This document shows, in pieces, positions 46,283-57,154 of a stretch of 64,000 nucleotides of DNA; the first letter of the stretch is position 1; each line of letters begins with the position of its first letter. The notes below the pieces were generated by a model. That model did no database searches. It was not told the origin of the DNA and saw only the letters and a list, made by a program, of their open reading frames with translations. The DNA comes from Laguncularia racemosa. Lineage: Eukaryota > Streptophyta > Magnoliopsida > Myrtales > Combretaceae. The position numbers were made by a program, and so were the translations under genes. The DNA is taken from the NCBI GenBank assembly GCA_037954665.1, contig JBBMOL010000245.1:682001-746000 (forward strand), given 5' to 3'.

Positions 46283-47350
46283 GGTTATTAACTAACTTCA
46301 ACAAGTTAACAACACACTTTACTACAAGCACCACAACAATACACCCTTACACACCCACGGTGCTCACACTCAACCAATATAAGAAATGCTTACTGTTACT
46401 TCAAGTAAAGTCAAGTGAAATAATTGAAGCATAAATAAAATAATTCTTGGTACTTCAAGTAAAGTTAAGTAAATGAAGTATACACAATTATTTCTAAGTA
46501 GTTAAGAATTAAATTCAACCACAAGTATTAAGTAATGAGTTCAATTACTTTCACACTTTAATTGTTTTGTTTGAATTTCAAATTCTACTACTTGACTTTC
46601 CTTTTCTTGCTTTGGTTTCACACCAATTACTTCACAATGGGCAGCACCTCAACACATACAAAAATACACAACTTCACTGCCACACTACTTCCCCTTGCTT
46701 CACGGTTCCACACCCTTCAAGTCACCAATCAACACCTCTCTATATAACACACACAAAACCTACGCCAAAGGCACATAAACCCTTTACTAACTTTACAAAA
46801 TACAACACTACACACACACCTCTTCAAGTCACGGTGCACTTCCACTTCCACACAATTATCAAACCGCAACAACAACAACAAAGGCAACTCAAATTTCAAA
46901 TTCAAAATGAGTTCAATAATTACAAGTTTCCACAAATGGTAAGGAGCTATTTCAAATTCAAAAGAATACACAATTAAACGTTCACTTAATGTGTGTTTTG
47001 AAATTAACTCACACCTTAATTCTGAAAATTCAAATCTGAAAATTCACAATTACTACTCCTCAAATTCGAAAATATACAAGACAATTTACACTTCTCCAAT
47101 TGATCACAAATGACCAACACTCTTTTCTCTTCATGTTTCACTTCAAAGATACTTCACACTTACGGTCAAGTCTCAAGGAATCCAAGAATGTTACAAGTCT
47201 CCAAGTGTACAACAACTAAACAACAAGATAACACTTTGACAACACAAGGAATAAAACACAACTCCACTTCACAATTCGGATCAATGTGCTAATTCAACAA
47301 CCCCTAATTTTCGAATTCCAAATTGCAAAATCCCTTCTCTTAAACCTCAA
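46283..47350 (-). other. E2 leader region
   Basis: About 1.07 kb between gag start and primer site, rich in CACA/TTCA words on the plus strand. The E3 leader (54756-55782) has the same length and composition, including ACCACGGT and CACTTCCACTTC-like words. No coding potential; short plus-strand frames here are chance. Confidence 0.55.
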
Positions 47351-47720
47351 GCTCTGATACCAAAAGATGATGTGCCTAAAACCAAGTTTAAGCACATGTA
47401 AAACCAACTTGAAAGACAATCATACAATGTCAATCAAACTAGCTTCTAATCACATGAACTTCTACTACTTATAAAACCAATTCCACAACACCAATGTGAT
47501 CAAGATTGAATGAACCAAATATGTTTAGCTCTGATACCAAAAGATGATGTGCTTAAAAGTGAGTCTAAGTACACAAAATCCAATTGAATGACCAATTACA
47601 CAATGGCAATACAATCAGTCCTCTAATTGCGTAAATCCTTAATTCTTATAAACCAACTCTACAAACAAGGACGTGATTAAGATTGAATATCCAAGTATGA
47701 TAAGCTCTGATACCAAAAGA
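47351..47720 (-). repeat. U5-PBS tandem array in E2
   Basis: The junction GCTCTGATACCAAAAGATGATGTGC... occurs three times: primer site GCTCTGATACCA at 47351, 47528 and 47704, each five bases from a TGATGT LTR end (47368, 47545, 47721). The first two are followed by about 155 bp that are diverged copies of the same LTR end (AAGTTTAAGCACATG, then CAACTTGAAAG/CAATTGAATGACC, then GTGATCAAGATTGAAT). The period is 176-177 bp. The third copy is the real LTR. Confidence 0.8.
47704..47715 (-). other. E2 primer-binding site
   Basis: TGGTATCAGAGC on the minus strand, a perfect Met-tRNA-type primer site five bases from the 5' LTR. Two further perfect copies stand at 47528-47539 and 47351-47362. Confidence 0.8.
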
Positions 47721-48546
47721 TGATGTTCTTAAAAGGGAGTTTAAGCACATGCAAATGAACCAAATTACAAACCTTAAAGGACAAGATCAAATTCGGTACC
47801 AAAGGGCAACAAATTGCATGAACCCTAGTTGATGTAATATGATCCAAATAATAAAATCAAGGAAATGAAAACCACAAAGATAATAAATTCTCAATCGAAT
47901 CACTTAATCAACTTAAATTCCAAGAGATTTCCAATCATTAACACACAAAAATAAAGTCGTGACCCTCCTCACAACAAGGCCAATCCACGCTCCAAAATGT
48001 AAGCAAAATTGATGGTAATAACAAGTGCTAAAACCAATCAATCTTATATCATTACAAAGAGGATACAATTGATATCAAATTTAGATTAATAACTAACCTA
48101 ATCAACCCTAGATATGACTCACTAGTCATGAAAAGAAAACACAACAAAAAGGAATTGATATTACTCACAATTCTCTTTTGTTGCAACTTGCCACAATTCC
48201 ATATTTTGGATTGAAATTAATAAGAGCTAATTTATTTAGGATGAACGCTAACCTTCACACGAAAATGTGTTTGCTGAAAATTTCAAAAGCCCCCCTAAAA
48301 CCCTACTTAAATGAGTATTTATACTTGCTCCTTTAGGGTTAAAATGTCCACAAAATTACAACTATGCCACTTTAGGGTGACTGGCCCTAAAAGCACCTAT
48401 TACAACCAAATAAAAGTGTCCAAAAAAATTACAACATAAAATATTCAAATAAATAAATTACAAGTGAAAATAGTCTTCAACATGCTAGTTCTTCGATAGG
48501 ATTCGTCGGCCCAACTCATCATCAATTTAGGTTGGTCCATGGATAA

Positions 48547-50570
48547 TGTCGAGTCTAATTTTTAATTTTTCATTTATATTCCTAATCCGATTCACATTAA
48601 ATCTTATGCTTACCTAATATAAATCCTCGACTTGGACTAGGAATTTTATTATTTGCTTGGAGTCGCCACCCAACTGAAGTTGGGAAAAATTATTAAATTA
48701 GAATTAATTGAGCGGATTAATTCTAATTTGGAGAACTGGTCAACAAAATCTCCTCTTTTTATTTTTATAAATGAAAAAGAAGAAGGAAAAACCAGATATT
48801 CTTGACTCGGGGGGCTAATCCAATAAAACTCTAAAGTTATTACTTTATCCTTCTGAAACTTGGACTATATTATGATTTTTTTTCTTAATTTATTTTATTT
48901 TTTATTTTTTTTATTTTTGACACATATTAAAACAACTCATACTAATTTGGAAAAAGATTTTTTTATTTCTTTTTTAGAGTTGTTCTATAAGGGTACCTAC
49001 GTACCTACTATTCAGGATCAAACAAGCCGTAGTTTACTTTTCATGAAAAAATTTAGTGGATTAGTTTAAGTTTTAATTGTGAAAATATGCTTGGTTTACG
49101 TTCATTATCATTTTCAAAGTTTTTGGAAAAAAATCTAAGCCTAAGCTTTATTATTCTATTTTCTAAAAATTTAATTTAAGAAAAACCAATTTTGGATTTA
49201 TTTTGAAAAAGGATTTTTCTAAGTGATAAAACGATCTATTATTAATTCATATTATTATCCCAACTAATTATTTAATTTTAAAATATTTATTTATTTTTTC
49301 ACATTATTTATTTTTTACTTTTTTATATTTTTTATTATTTATTATTATTTATTTTTATAGTAAACTAAACATATCTATTCTAAAAAAAAAACTAATTAAA
49401 ACCCTAACATTATTATTTATATTTTTTAGGATTATAAATTTTTAATAAAATAAATATCTAAGTAAAATAAATAAATACGAAAAAAATAAATAAGATAAAA
49501 TAAATAATAAAAAAAATCAGAAAATCAACTTACTTGAGTACGGGTCGTAGTTCGCGGGTCGGGTCGGATTGGATCGGGTCGAACTAGGTCAGGTCGAATT
49601 GTTCGGAGGGTTCTCGTTGGCGGCATTATAGCGGTTTTTAAGGGCATTTGAAGGCGGCTTTCAAGCTTTTCGAAGGTGGGTAATCCAAATGTGGTGGTGG
49701 ATTTCTTCATAAAAGCCTCTAGGTAATGGTTCCTAGCTTAATCGACAGTCGCGGCAAGGGAGTACTCCGGCGAGCTTCGAAACCTTGTGTTTTCTTTCTT
49801 TTTCTCTCTTCTGATCGATGCTTTGGCTTCCTCATGTCGAGCTCTATTTATAGGCATCAAAAATCAAACTGGATAAGCTCGGATTTCCTCCGATTATGAC
49901 CAATCGTATCTCGGTTGAAAAACCCATCTCCAATTTGCTTTGATCCGTGCAAATCTTTGATTTTGTTACAATTTTATGCTAATTGGATGATGTTTATCTC
50001 ATTTTAGTTAAAGATTTAGTATATTTGTACAAAAAAAAAAAACGCATCAAAACAACCGAATTTGGATTTTCCGTAGCCGGCGAGCATTTCGAACGGAGGT
50101 TGAAGACGATTACGCGCTCGGTACGTGCGCTCCATCCGTCCAATCAGGTGCTGACACGTGCCCCAAGTAAATGCGAAAAATTGCAAAATTTAGAAATGCC
50201 TCCCTCGGGATTCGAACTCGCAACCGAGCGCGCCCCCCCCCCCCCCCTCCCGGTGCGCACACAAGGCCATGGTCCAGACTAGCTAGGCTAGCCCAATTCT
50301 CAATTTTATTTTACACAAATATTATACATAAGAGTGCCATTTTTTATTTATTTTAGATTATTTTGGAATTCTAAAAATTTGTAAAAATTATTTAACTCTT
50401 TTATTATTATTTCTAATATTATTTTCCAAAATTGGGATATTTTTCCTATTTATTTTATTTTTTCTTTTATTTTTCCTAAAACTGAAAAAAAAAAGAAAAA
50501 ATTTGCAAAAATGAAAAAAAATTGTAAATTAAACATTATTAATGATTAGGGGAAAAATGGGGTGTTTATA
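48547..50570 (-). mobile_element. Solo LTR of an Ogre/Tat-type element, 2.0 kb
   Basis: Starts TGTCGAGTCTAATTTTTAAT and ends GGGGTGTTTATA, i.e. the Ogre LTR in reverse with its TG start changed to TA. Target duplication GATAA at 48542-48546 and 50571-50575. Its inner landmarks match the nearby Ogre LTRs in order: AGTCGCCACCCAAC, the GTACCTACGTACC block, TATTTATA (49845-49852), and the tRNA-like block (50207-50294). It is clearly more diverged from the two Ogre LTRs than they are from each other, so it came from another family member. It was probably left after recombination between two LTRs. Confidence 0.88.
50207..50294 (-). promoter_or_regulatory. tRNA-like block in the solo LTR, with poly-C
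   Basis: On the minus strand GGGCTAGCCTAGCTAG (A box with one mismatch) and GAGTTCGAATCCC (perfect B box). Between them is a run of 15 C on the plus strand (50233-50247). It is homologous to the block in the Ogre LTRs. Confidence 0.6.
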
Positions 50571-50792
50571 GATAACCCACAAGCTAAGTCTTAGTGAGTT
50601 TATCCATCGCCCTGTAAAGTCTAATAAGTGTGCTTGTTGGAATATACAATATATGAGTAATGGAAAAGAGGTTAGTAAACAAATAATTTCGAAGTCGATT
50701 TGCTCAAAATAGGTCCTCATCGCCAAGATTTGAAATCCTTTGGCTCTTGCCCTAATGATAAGTTTTGTCGGATTTTGATTCCTATCAGGGAG

Positions 50793-51547
50793 TCTGCAAA
50801 AGATTAACTTGACTGGGAGGATAAGGTAGAAGGACTCTTTGAGTGCTATGAGATCAATGACCATACTCGAGTTCATCTGGCAGCAGTCAAGTTTACAAGT
50901 TAAGCCACCTTGTGGTGGAAGAACCTTGTGGCTAATAGGAGGAGAGATGGTGATGTTGAGATTCGTACTTGGCAGGAGATAAAAAGAGTTTTGAGGAAAA
51001 GGTTTGTTCTAGAACATTATAAGCATGAACTATTAATGCGCCTCTAGACCTTGAGATAGGGATGTAAAACTGTGGACGAATATGTCCAAGAATTTGAAGC
51101 GCTCATGATTGGTTGTAGAACCATTAAACATCCTGAATAGACTATGGCATGATTTATGTTCGGTCTGAAATGTGAGATTACCTGTATAATGGAACTACAA
51201 TGGTATGACGCACCTGATGAGGCCATCTAGTTGGCATTAAAAGCTGAGAGATGAGGCGTTCTAATCCGTATAGAGTAGCAAGTAACAAGTATAGATCCAC
51301 TACTCAACTATATGGGTCAGATAGTTAACAGGTTGAAAAAGGGGGAATTAATAAGACTATGGAATCGAATATAATTGTTACCGATATTGGAAGGGAGAAG
51401 GAGATTTCTAGAAAAGGGAAAGCAGTTGCTAGGGCAAACATAAGACAAATAGTGCCAAGGTTATCAGGTGGGAAGACTCGTCAAATCTAATGCTTCAAAT
51501 GTATGGGCTTTGGACACATAGCTGCTTAATGTCCTAACAAAAGGGTA
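50793..51547 (+). pseudogene. E1 gag, C-terminal part
   Basis: Continues the E1 gag after the E2 duplication: WEDKVEGLFECYEINDHTRVHLAAVKF, ATLWWKNLVANRR, IRTWQEIKRVLRKRFV, TVDEYVQEFEALMI and FMFGLKCEITCIMELQ, the standard gypsy Retrotrans_gag fold region. Near 51490 the zinc knuckle CFKCMGFGHIAA-stop-CPNKR keeps C-x2-C-x4-H with the final Cys after a stop. At least eight stops are present, many TAG at Gln positions. The frame leads into the protease. Confidence 0.78.
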
Positions 51548-52050
51548 ATGACTGCTATAGAGGTGGAAAGTAAAGATGGCGAGGAAGAGATACTTGAGCC
51601 AATAGATTTATCAGTAGTGCTAAAGGAGTATTATGAGGATCCAGATGTTGAGGTACATGAAGACAAGGGAAATGATCAATATTTGGCTATTAACGTGTTG
51701 CGTAAAATAATGACTACATCTCCGAATATTGAGGACGTAGAGAGGGAAAACCTATTCCATATTCCCTACAAGGTTCAAGGTAATCTTCGTGCTCTTCTGA
51801 TTGATGGTGATAGTTGTACCAATGTAGTAATTGTTGCACTGGTAAATAAATTATAACTAGTCACTACCCCACATCCTAAGCCCTATGAATTACACTGGTT
51901 GAGTGAACGGGACAGTTTGCATGTCACTTAGAGGGCTAAGGTTCCAATCAGCATAGGCAAAAAGTACCAAGATGAAGTTGATTGTGATGTTCTTCCTATG
52001 TGCACATCACATATATTATTGGGTAGACCTTAGTTAATTGATAGGAGAGT
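51548..52050 (+). pseudogene. E1 protease
   Basis: Open for 102 codons (51548-51856): an acidic linker (GEEEILEPIDLSVVLKEYYED), INVLRKIMTTSPNIEDVERENLFH, then the active site LLIDGDSCTNVV, where Gly of DGGS is Asp. After a stop it continues TPHPKPYELHWLSE, GKKYQDEVDCDVLPMCTSHILLGRP, a stop in place of Trp, and LIDRRVL, where E3 interrupts. The frame picks up at 56645. Confidence 0.8.
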
Positions 52051-52055
52051 GCTGC

Positions 52056-52866
52056 TGATGTGCTTTAAAATCCGAATCACAAGCACACAATTGCAATTAA
52101 AGAATCAACTAAACAAATTCCACAAAGTGGCGTGATGAAATTGAAATGCCAATTAAGCAAATGACCAAATGAAATTTGAACTAATAAGTATGTGATTTTT
52201 CAATGGACAATCACGTAATTATACTAAGAAGCAATTTCAAAATTGAAAATGACCAAATCTGAAAATTACAACCTAAATCACTTGAATGAAAAGTAACCAC
52301 AAATTGCACCTAGATATGACTCACTAAACACAATTTGTTAACAACAAAAGCAAGATTGATATAACTCACAATCTTCTCTTGTTGAATCTCACCACAATTT
52401 CACAAGAAATTGATAAGAGATCTTTGATTTGCAAGGCTCTCCCTCATAGCTTAAAGAGTGTGTATTTTCAAATTATCAAAAAGCTTCTTAAAAATCCTAG
52501 TTAGCAAGTATTTATACTTGCTCCTATTAGGGTAAAACAAACCAAAAAATTACAAAGTTGCCACTAGGTGGCTAGTTCCAAGAATCACAATTACAAGTAT
52601 AAAAATCAAAATGGTCGGTTCTCATAAGCAACAAATACAAATACAAATGTTCTTCAAGTGGCTGGTTCTTGGATGTGACTCCAAAAATGTCCTGTAAGTT
52701 GATCCTTAGAGCATGTTATTTGGTCATCCTGTAAAACCGACCAATGTACTTGCTAAAGTGCAAAATCAAACATTATTAGATAAAATGTGGCCATATGTGG
52801 ATGTCTAAGCTCATGCATCCAAGTCAAGTTTCCCTACTGCTAGAACTGCATGATGGATTCCCATCA
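52056..52866 (-). repeat. E3 3' LTR, 811 bp
   Basis: On the element strand it starts TGATGGGAATCC and ends AAGCACATCA. It is 29 bp shorter than the right LTR because the segment at about 56411-56439 of that copy is missing. Confidence 0.85.
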
Positions 52867-53079
52867 TCTCCTCGGGCTTCTGAAAGATTTGCCCTCAAAT
52901 CTAAGGAGTCTTATTTTGGACTGAAACCCAATGTCTTGGTTTGCCTATTTGCTGGACTTTTGGAAGAGCTAGAGGTATTTCTAATTTGTTCTTGGAAAGA
53001 GCGCACCTCAAATGGAGACATAGGCATCAAGACTATCTGTATACCATCCTTTCAAAACATGTAAGTGTTTTTAAACCCG
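52867..53079 (-). pseudogene. E3 C-terminal tail after protease
   Basis: In the frame one step from the protease the segment reads DGIQIVLMPMSPFEVRSFQEQI, a Ser/Asn-rich stretch, then DSLDLRANLSEARGDD directly before the LTR start. MPMSPFE and LDLRANL match MSPSE and DLRTNL of E2 and MSSTE and LDLKEN of E1, so the three elements share this tail. Confidence 0.6.
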
Positions 53080-54755
53080 TCATGTAACACATTTCTACCA
53101 AACAACCAGGGTTTACCCAACAATAATTGAAAGGCATACATAGGAAGAACATCACAGATAATCTCATCATTGTATTTTTCTCCTACACTGATTGGCACAT
53201 GTGCCCTTTGTATAACATGCAAACTACCTCAATCATCCAACCAATGTAATTTGTAAGGGCAAGGATGTAGGCTAGTGGCTAGTTGTAAATTATCTACTAA
53301 TGCAGTAGATATGATATTAGTGCAACTACCACTATCACTGAATAGCACATAAAGGTTACCTCGAATCCGATAAGGTTTGTGGAACAGGTTCTCCTTTTGT
53401 ATGTCCCTGACATCTGGAGATAAAGTTAAAACCCTGTGCAACACATTAATAGGAAAATAATGTTCTCCCTTTTTGTTCTCATGTGTCTCAGCGTTCTGAT
53501 CATCATAGTACTCCTGCAAGGCCATGGATAAATCTGTAGACTCGACAGCTTCTTCCTCACCATCTTCTTCAGTGCCCTCCATAAAAATCATTACTCTCTT
53601 ATTGGGACACTATGCAGCCATATGTTCGAATCCCATACATTTAAAGCATTTAATCTAACGTATCTTCCCACTAGTTGACCCCGGTACTGTCTGCTGAACA
53701 TCAGATCTAACTACCTCTTTGCCTTTCCCAAAAACAATTTTCTCCTTTTCTATGCTAGGAATAACTTTGTCTACTGCCTTGACATGCTTGCTTGCTCCCT
53801 TTAGTCCACCCAATTGACCATCTGCCCCCATGGGCTTAGTAGTAGCATTAGGTCTGTTACTAGTAACCCGGAATAGATTGGATTGCCTCTGCCTTTCCAC
53901 TTTCAAGGCTAACTGTATAGCCTCATCAAGTGTACTATACCTTTGCAGCTCAACAACACAGGCTATCTCGTACTTTAACCCAAACACAAAATGTGCTAAG
54001 GTTTGCTCAGGAGGCTCTATTGACCCACACTTGATCATTAATGTTTCAAACTCCTAGACATAGTCATCTACTGTTTTGCCTCCTTATCTCAATGTTTGTA
54101 GACGCATAAACAATTCCTGCCTATAGTGTTCAGGAATGAACCTCTTCCTCATAACCCTTTTCATGCCTCTCCATGTGTGAATTTCAGCCTCTCCATCCCT
54201 TCTTCTGCTGATCACCAAATTTTTCCACCACAAGGCAGCATAACCTATGAACTCAACAGTAGCAAGACAAACTCTAGCGTTATCATCGATCTCATAACAC
54301 TCAAAAAGGCCATCAACCTTATCCTCCTAATCTAGGTAGTCATTTGCTGAACCTTTACCTTCAAATGAAGTCACTTGCAACTTCACATATTCTAGTCCTC
54401 TAGGTGGCTTGAAATCCCTGTTCGGGTAAGGATTGACCACGAAGTTATCATCTCTTTCCTCTCCAAAGGCATGATGATCTCCTTCCACTCTCCTTCCCAT
54501 GTTTCCTCCTCCTACTGCTCCCTCCCTTTGAACATTTTGAGGAGCTACTCTAGGTGGTGGTGCTTAGGGATTCACTACTGGTGGTTGTGGCATCGTCATC
54601 CTATCAATCCTTGTTACTAGTGTAGCAATAATAGTGGTGAGGTCCTTAAGCTATTCCTCCAAAGTTCTCCCACCTGTAGTATGATAATCCTATCCTCCAC
54701 CAACTTGGCTATTAGCCTCATTGCCAATGCCCCAATTCACACTGCCATTCGACAT
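53080..54755 (-). pseudogene. E3 gag-protease frame
   Basis: The ATG at 54755 (MSNGSVNWGIGNEAN) opens gag. It continues with RTLEE, RGLEYVKLQVTSFEGK, DKVDGLFECYEIDD, AALWWKNLVISRRR, RKRFIPEHYRQELFMRLQ, TLAHFVFGLKYEIACVVELQ and VERQRQSNLFRV. The zinc knuckle at about 53630 is CFKCMGFEHMAA-stop-CPNKR. The protease follows: LFHKPYRIRGNLYVLFSDSGSCTNII (active site DSGS), HPCPYKLHWLDD, YNDEIICDVLPMYAFQLLLGKPW. 54755, 54038 and 53591 are in one frame, so gag-PR was a single polyprotein of about 560 codons. Several stops, mainly TAG, interrupt it. Confidence 0.82.
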
Positions 54756-55782
54756 AGTTGTGGATTTGATTTGTCGAAGTATAAATATAGTCTAAACAAT
54801 GCAGTACACTCCCTTCACTACAAAAACACTTCACCCGCCACAACAATCAAATCACCTACAAAAATAAACACAAACTCTACTTAACTTCACACACCACGGT
54901 AGCACACACACTTGCACACCTACAGTGTAACAAGCAACCAATGCAACACACACTTCTGACACTTCAATTATGGCAACAATAAGTGGAACAATAATTAAAC
55001 AATTCCGAATAGCAAGTTAATGAATTCAAGCAAGTGTTTAAGCATCAATACTCAATAACTTCCACACTTTAATGCTTGTTTTGAAATTCAAAATTTCCCA
55101 CTATTATTCCCTTTCTAATCACAGTATGAACACACACCTCCACTTCACGTACAACACCTTCTTCACAACATAAACTTACAACAAGCCGCAATTCCCTTCA
55201 CTACACACTCACACCACCACACGTACATAACACAATCACGATGCAACTCCCTTTCAAACCTCAACACTACTTCATGTGCAACACTTCCTCACCTCAACAT
55301 ATACAATACTTCACGGCAAGAAATTCAAAATACACTCTTAATGCAACCTTCTCCACAAATGGTAAGAAGCAATTCAAATTCAAATAGCATTCAATCAATG
55401 CTACTCAATGATTTTCTTCAAACTTTAATGAATGTGTTTGAATTTTCAAATAACTTCCTAATCTCCACGCAATGTAAGTCTAGAAATTGTAAATGGCAAT
55501 ATCAAATTCCGAAATCACAACAAGAAATCCACTCTTCTTTGTTTCAATTTTTACTTTTCCCAAATGATCACAAAGGAACACTCTTCCTTCCTCACGGCAA
55601 GTTCAAGGAAAACAATGCTACCACAAGTATTCCATATCCACTTTAACAACAACAACAATAACAATGCAACAAAATCCACAATCACTACTACAAATCACTT
55701 CAACAATTTCATATCAAGAAATCAACTTCAAGAACCTTAATTGTCAAATGAAGCTCACACAATTCCCTTCCTCAAATCCTAT
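54756..55782 (-). other. E3 leader region
   Basis: About 1.03 kb between gag start and primer site, CA/TTC-rich on the plus strand, similar in length and style to the E2 leader. No frame of note. Confidence 0.55.
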
Positions 55783-55794
55783 GCTCTGATACTA
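55783..55794 (-). other. E3 primer-binding site
   Basis: TAGTATCAGAGC on the minus strand, one base from the Met-tRNA-type site of E2. It is single here, not repeated. Confidence 0.7.
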
Positions 55795-55799
55795 AATTA

Positions 55800-56639
55800 T
55801 GATGTACTTTAAAATCCAAATCACAAGCACACAATTGCAATTGAAGAATCAACTAAACAAATTCCACAAAGTGGTGTGATGAAATTGAAATCCCAATTAA
55901 GTAAATGACCAAACAAAATTTGAACTAATAAGTATGTGATTTTTCAATGGAAAATCACGCAATTACATTAGGAAACAATTTCAAAATTGAAAATGACCAA
56001 ATCTAAAAATTACAACCTAAATCACGTGAATGAAAAGTAACCACAAATTGCACCTAGATATGATTCACTAAACATAATTTGTTAACAACAAAAGCAAGAT
56101 TGATATGACTCACAATCTCCTCTTATTAAATCTCGCCACAATTTCACAAGAAATTGATAAGAGATCTTTGATTTGCAAGGCTCTCCCTCATAGCTTACAG
56201 AGTGTGTATTTTCAAATTATCAAAACGCTTTCTAAAAACCTTAGTTAGCAAATATTTATACTTGCTCCTATTAGGGTAAAACAAACTAAAAAATTACAAA
56301 GTTACCACTAGGTGGTCGGTTCCAAGAATCACAATTACAAGTATAAAAATCAAAATGGTCGGTTCTCATAAGCAACAAATACAAATACAAATGTTCTTCA
56401 AGTGGCCGGTTCTTCACTTCAATGGAACAATTTGTGCGCCGTTGGATGTGACTCCAAAAATATCTCGTAAGTTGATCTTTAGTGCATGTTATTTGGCCAT
56501 CTTGTAAAACCGATTAATGTACCTGCTAAAGTGCAAAACCAAATATTATTAGATAAAATGTGGCCATATGTAGATGTCTAAGCTCATGCATCCAAGTCAA
56601 GTTCCCTCACTGCTGGAACCGCATGATGGATTCTCATCA
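55800..56639 (-). repeat. E3 5' LTR, 840 bp
   Basis: Close match to 52056-52866 with a few substitutions and the extra 29 bp near 56411-56439. Confidence 0.85.
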
Positions 56640-56644
56640 GCTGC

Positions 56645-57154
56645 ATGATGGGTTTAAGAACACCTGTGTTTCTGAAGGATGGTGAACGGGTTATTTTGAA
56701 TCCTATGTCATCAACCGAGATGCACGAAGCCTAGGAATAGATCAATAAAACCACTGAAAGGAAGTCCTTATTATGGAGGTAAAGGGAACTAGAAGATGAC
56801 CTAAATAGAGTGAAATAGTCACAGGAAATTCAAAAGTCTTCAAGGTAGCTATGACTTCAAGACAACAAACATTTACAGACCAAAATTTTCAGTCTAGGTG
56901 ATTTTTAGAAATTTGCATCTAAAACAAGAGAACCATTAGATTTGAAAGAAAATCCTCCACAGGTTCAAAGAGATGATGGGAATCAAATCACATTCATCAC
57001 AAATTTCTTTGATGAAGGAATCAAATCACAAGAGTCGAGGGATGACACATTTAGGCCGGCCATAAAAGCTGACGACTTACTCTTTAGGCCGGCCCTCAAG
57101 GTCGGCGGTGTTGGATATAGGCTGGCTACCAAGGCCGGCGACTTTAATACTTAA
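56645..57154 (+). pseudogene. E1 protease end and C-terminal tail, reading into the 3' LTR
   Basis: After the E3 duplication the frame gives HDGFKNT; one step later PVFLKDGERVILNPMSSTEMHEA, then a charged coiled-coil-like part (RELEDDLNRVK, LQDNKHLQTKIFSLGDF) with eight stops, six of them TAG. From 56942 it is open: LDLKENPPQVQR, then across the LTR border DDGNQITFITNFFDEGI and on to 57154, about 60 codons inside the LTR. The 5' LTR can be read the same way to about 17598. It replaces all of RT-RNase H-integrase. Confidence 0.6.

Larger units (their letters stand above)
18828..50787 (-). mobile_element. E2: minus-strand gag-less, pol-less gypsy element hosting three insertions
   Basis: The boundaries are exact: target duplication GGGAG at 18823-18827 and 50788-50792, LTRs 18828-19866 and 47721-50787. 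The right LTR is 1,038 bp once its own insertion is removed, against 1,039 bp for the left. Primer sites lie left of the right LTR on the minus strand, so transcription runs leftward. After removing Athila, Ogre and the solo LTR the element is about 4.65 kb. Its only coding part is a protease frame starting MSNN (46282), then a long repeat-rich tail. Most of gag, and all of RT, RNase H and integrase, are absent. Confidence 0.85.
47721..50787 (-). repeat. E2 5' LTR, interrupted by a solo LTR
   Basis: 47721-48546 and 50571-50787 together match the left LTR over its whole length. The break at GGATAA is exactly where the left LTR reads CCATGGATAACCTACAAG without interruption. Confidence 0.85.
52056..56639 (-). 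mobile_element. E3: minus-strand gag-protease gypsy element, 4.6 kb
   Basis: Target duplication GCTGC at 52051-52055 and 56640-56644. LTRs 52056-52866 and 55800-56639, primer site next to the right one. The interior holds, in one minus-strand frame, gag and protease, then only about 215 bp before the 3' LTR, so RT, RNase H and integrase were not carried. It is the best preserved of the three gag-PR elements. Its R/U5 region resembles the E2 LTR (AACCACAAATTGCACCTAGATATGACTC-like block, ACTCACAATC, TATTTATACTTGCTCC) while the rest differs. Confidence 0.88.

Noticed and set aside
46562..46977. Plus-strand frames in CA-rich DNA
   Set aside because: They lie in the E2 leader on the strand opposite to transcription; composition alone explains the lack of stops.
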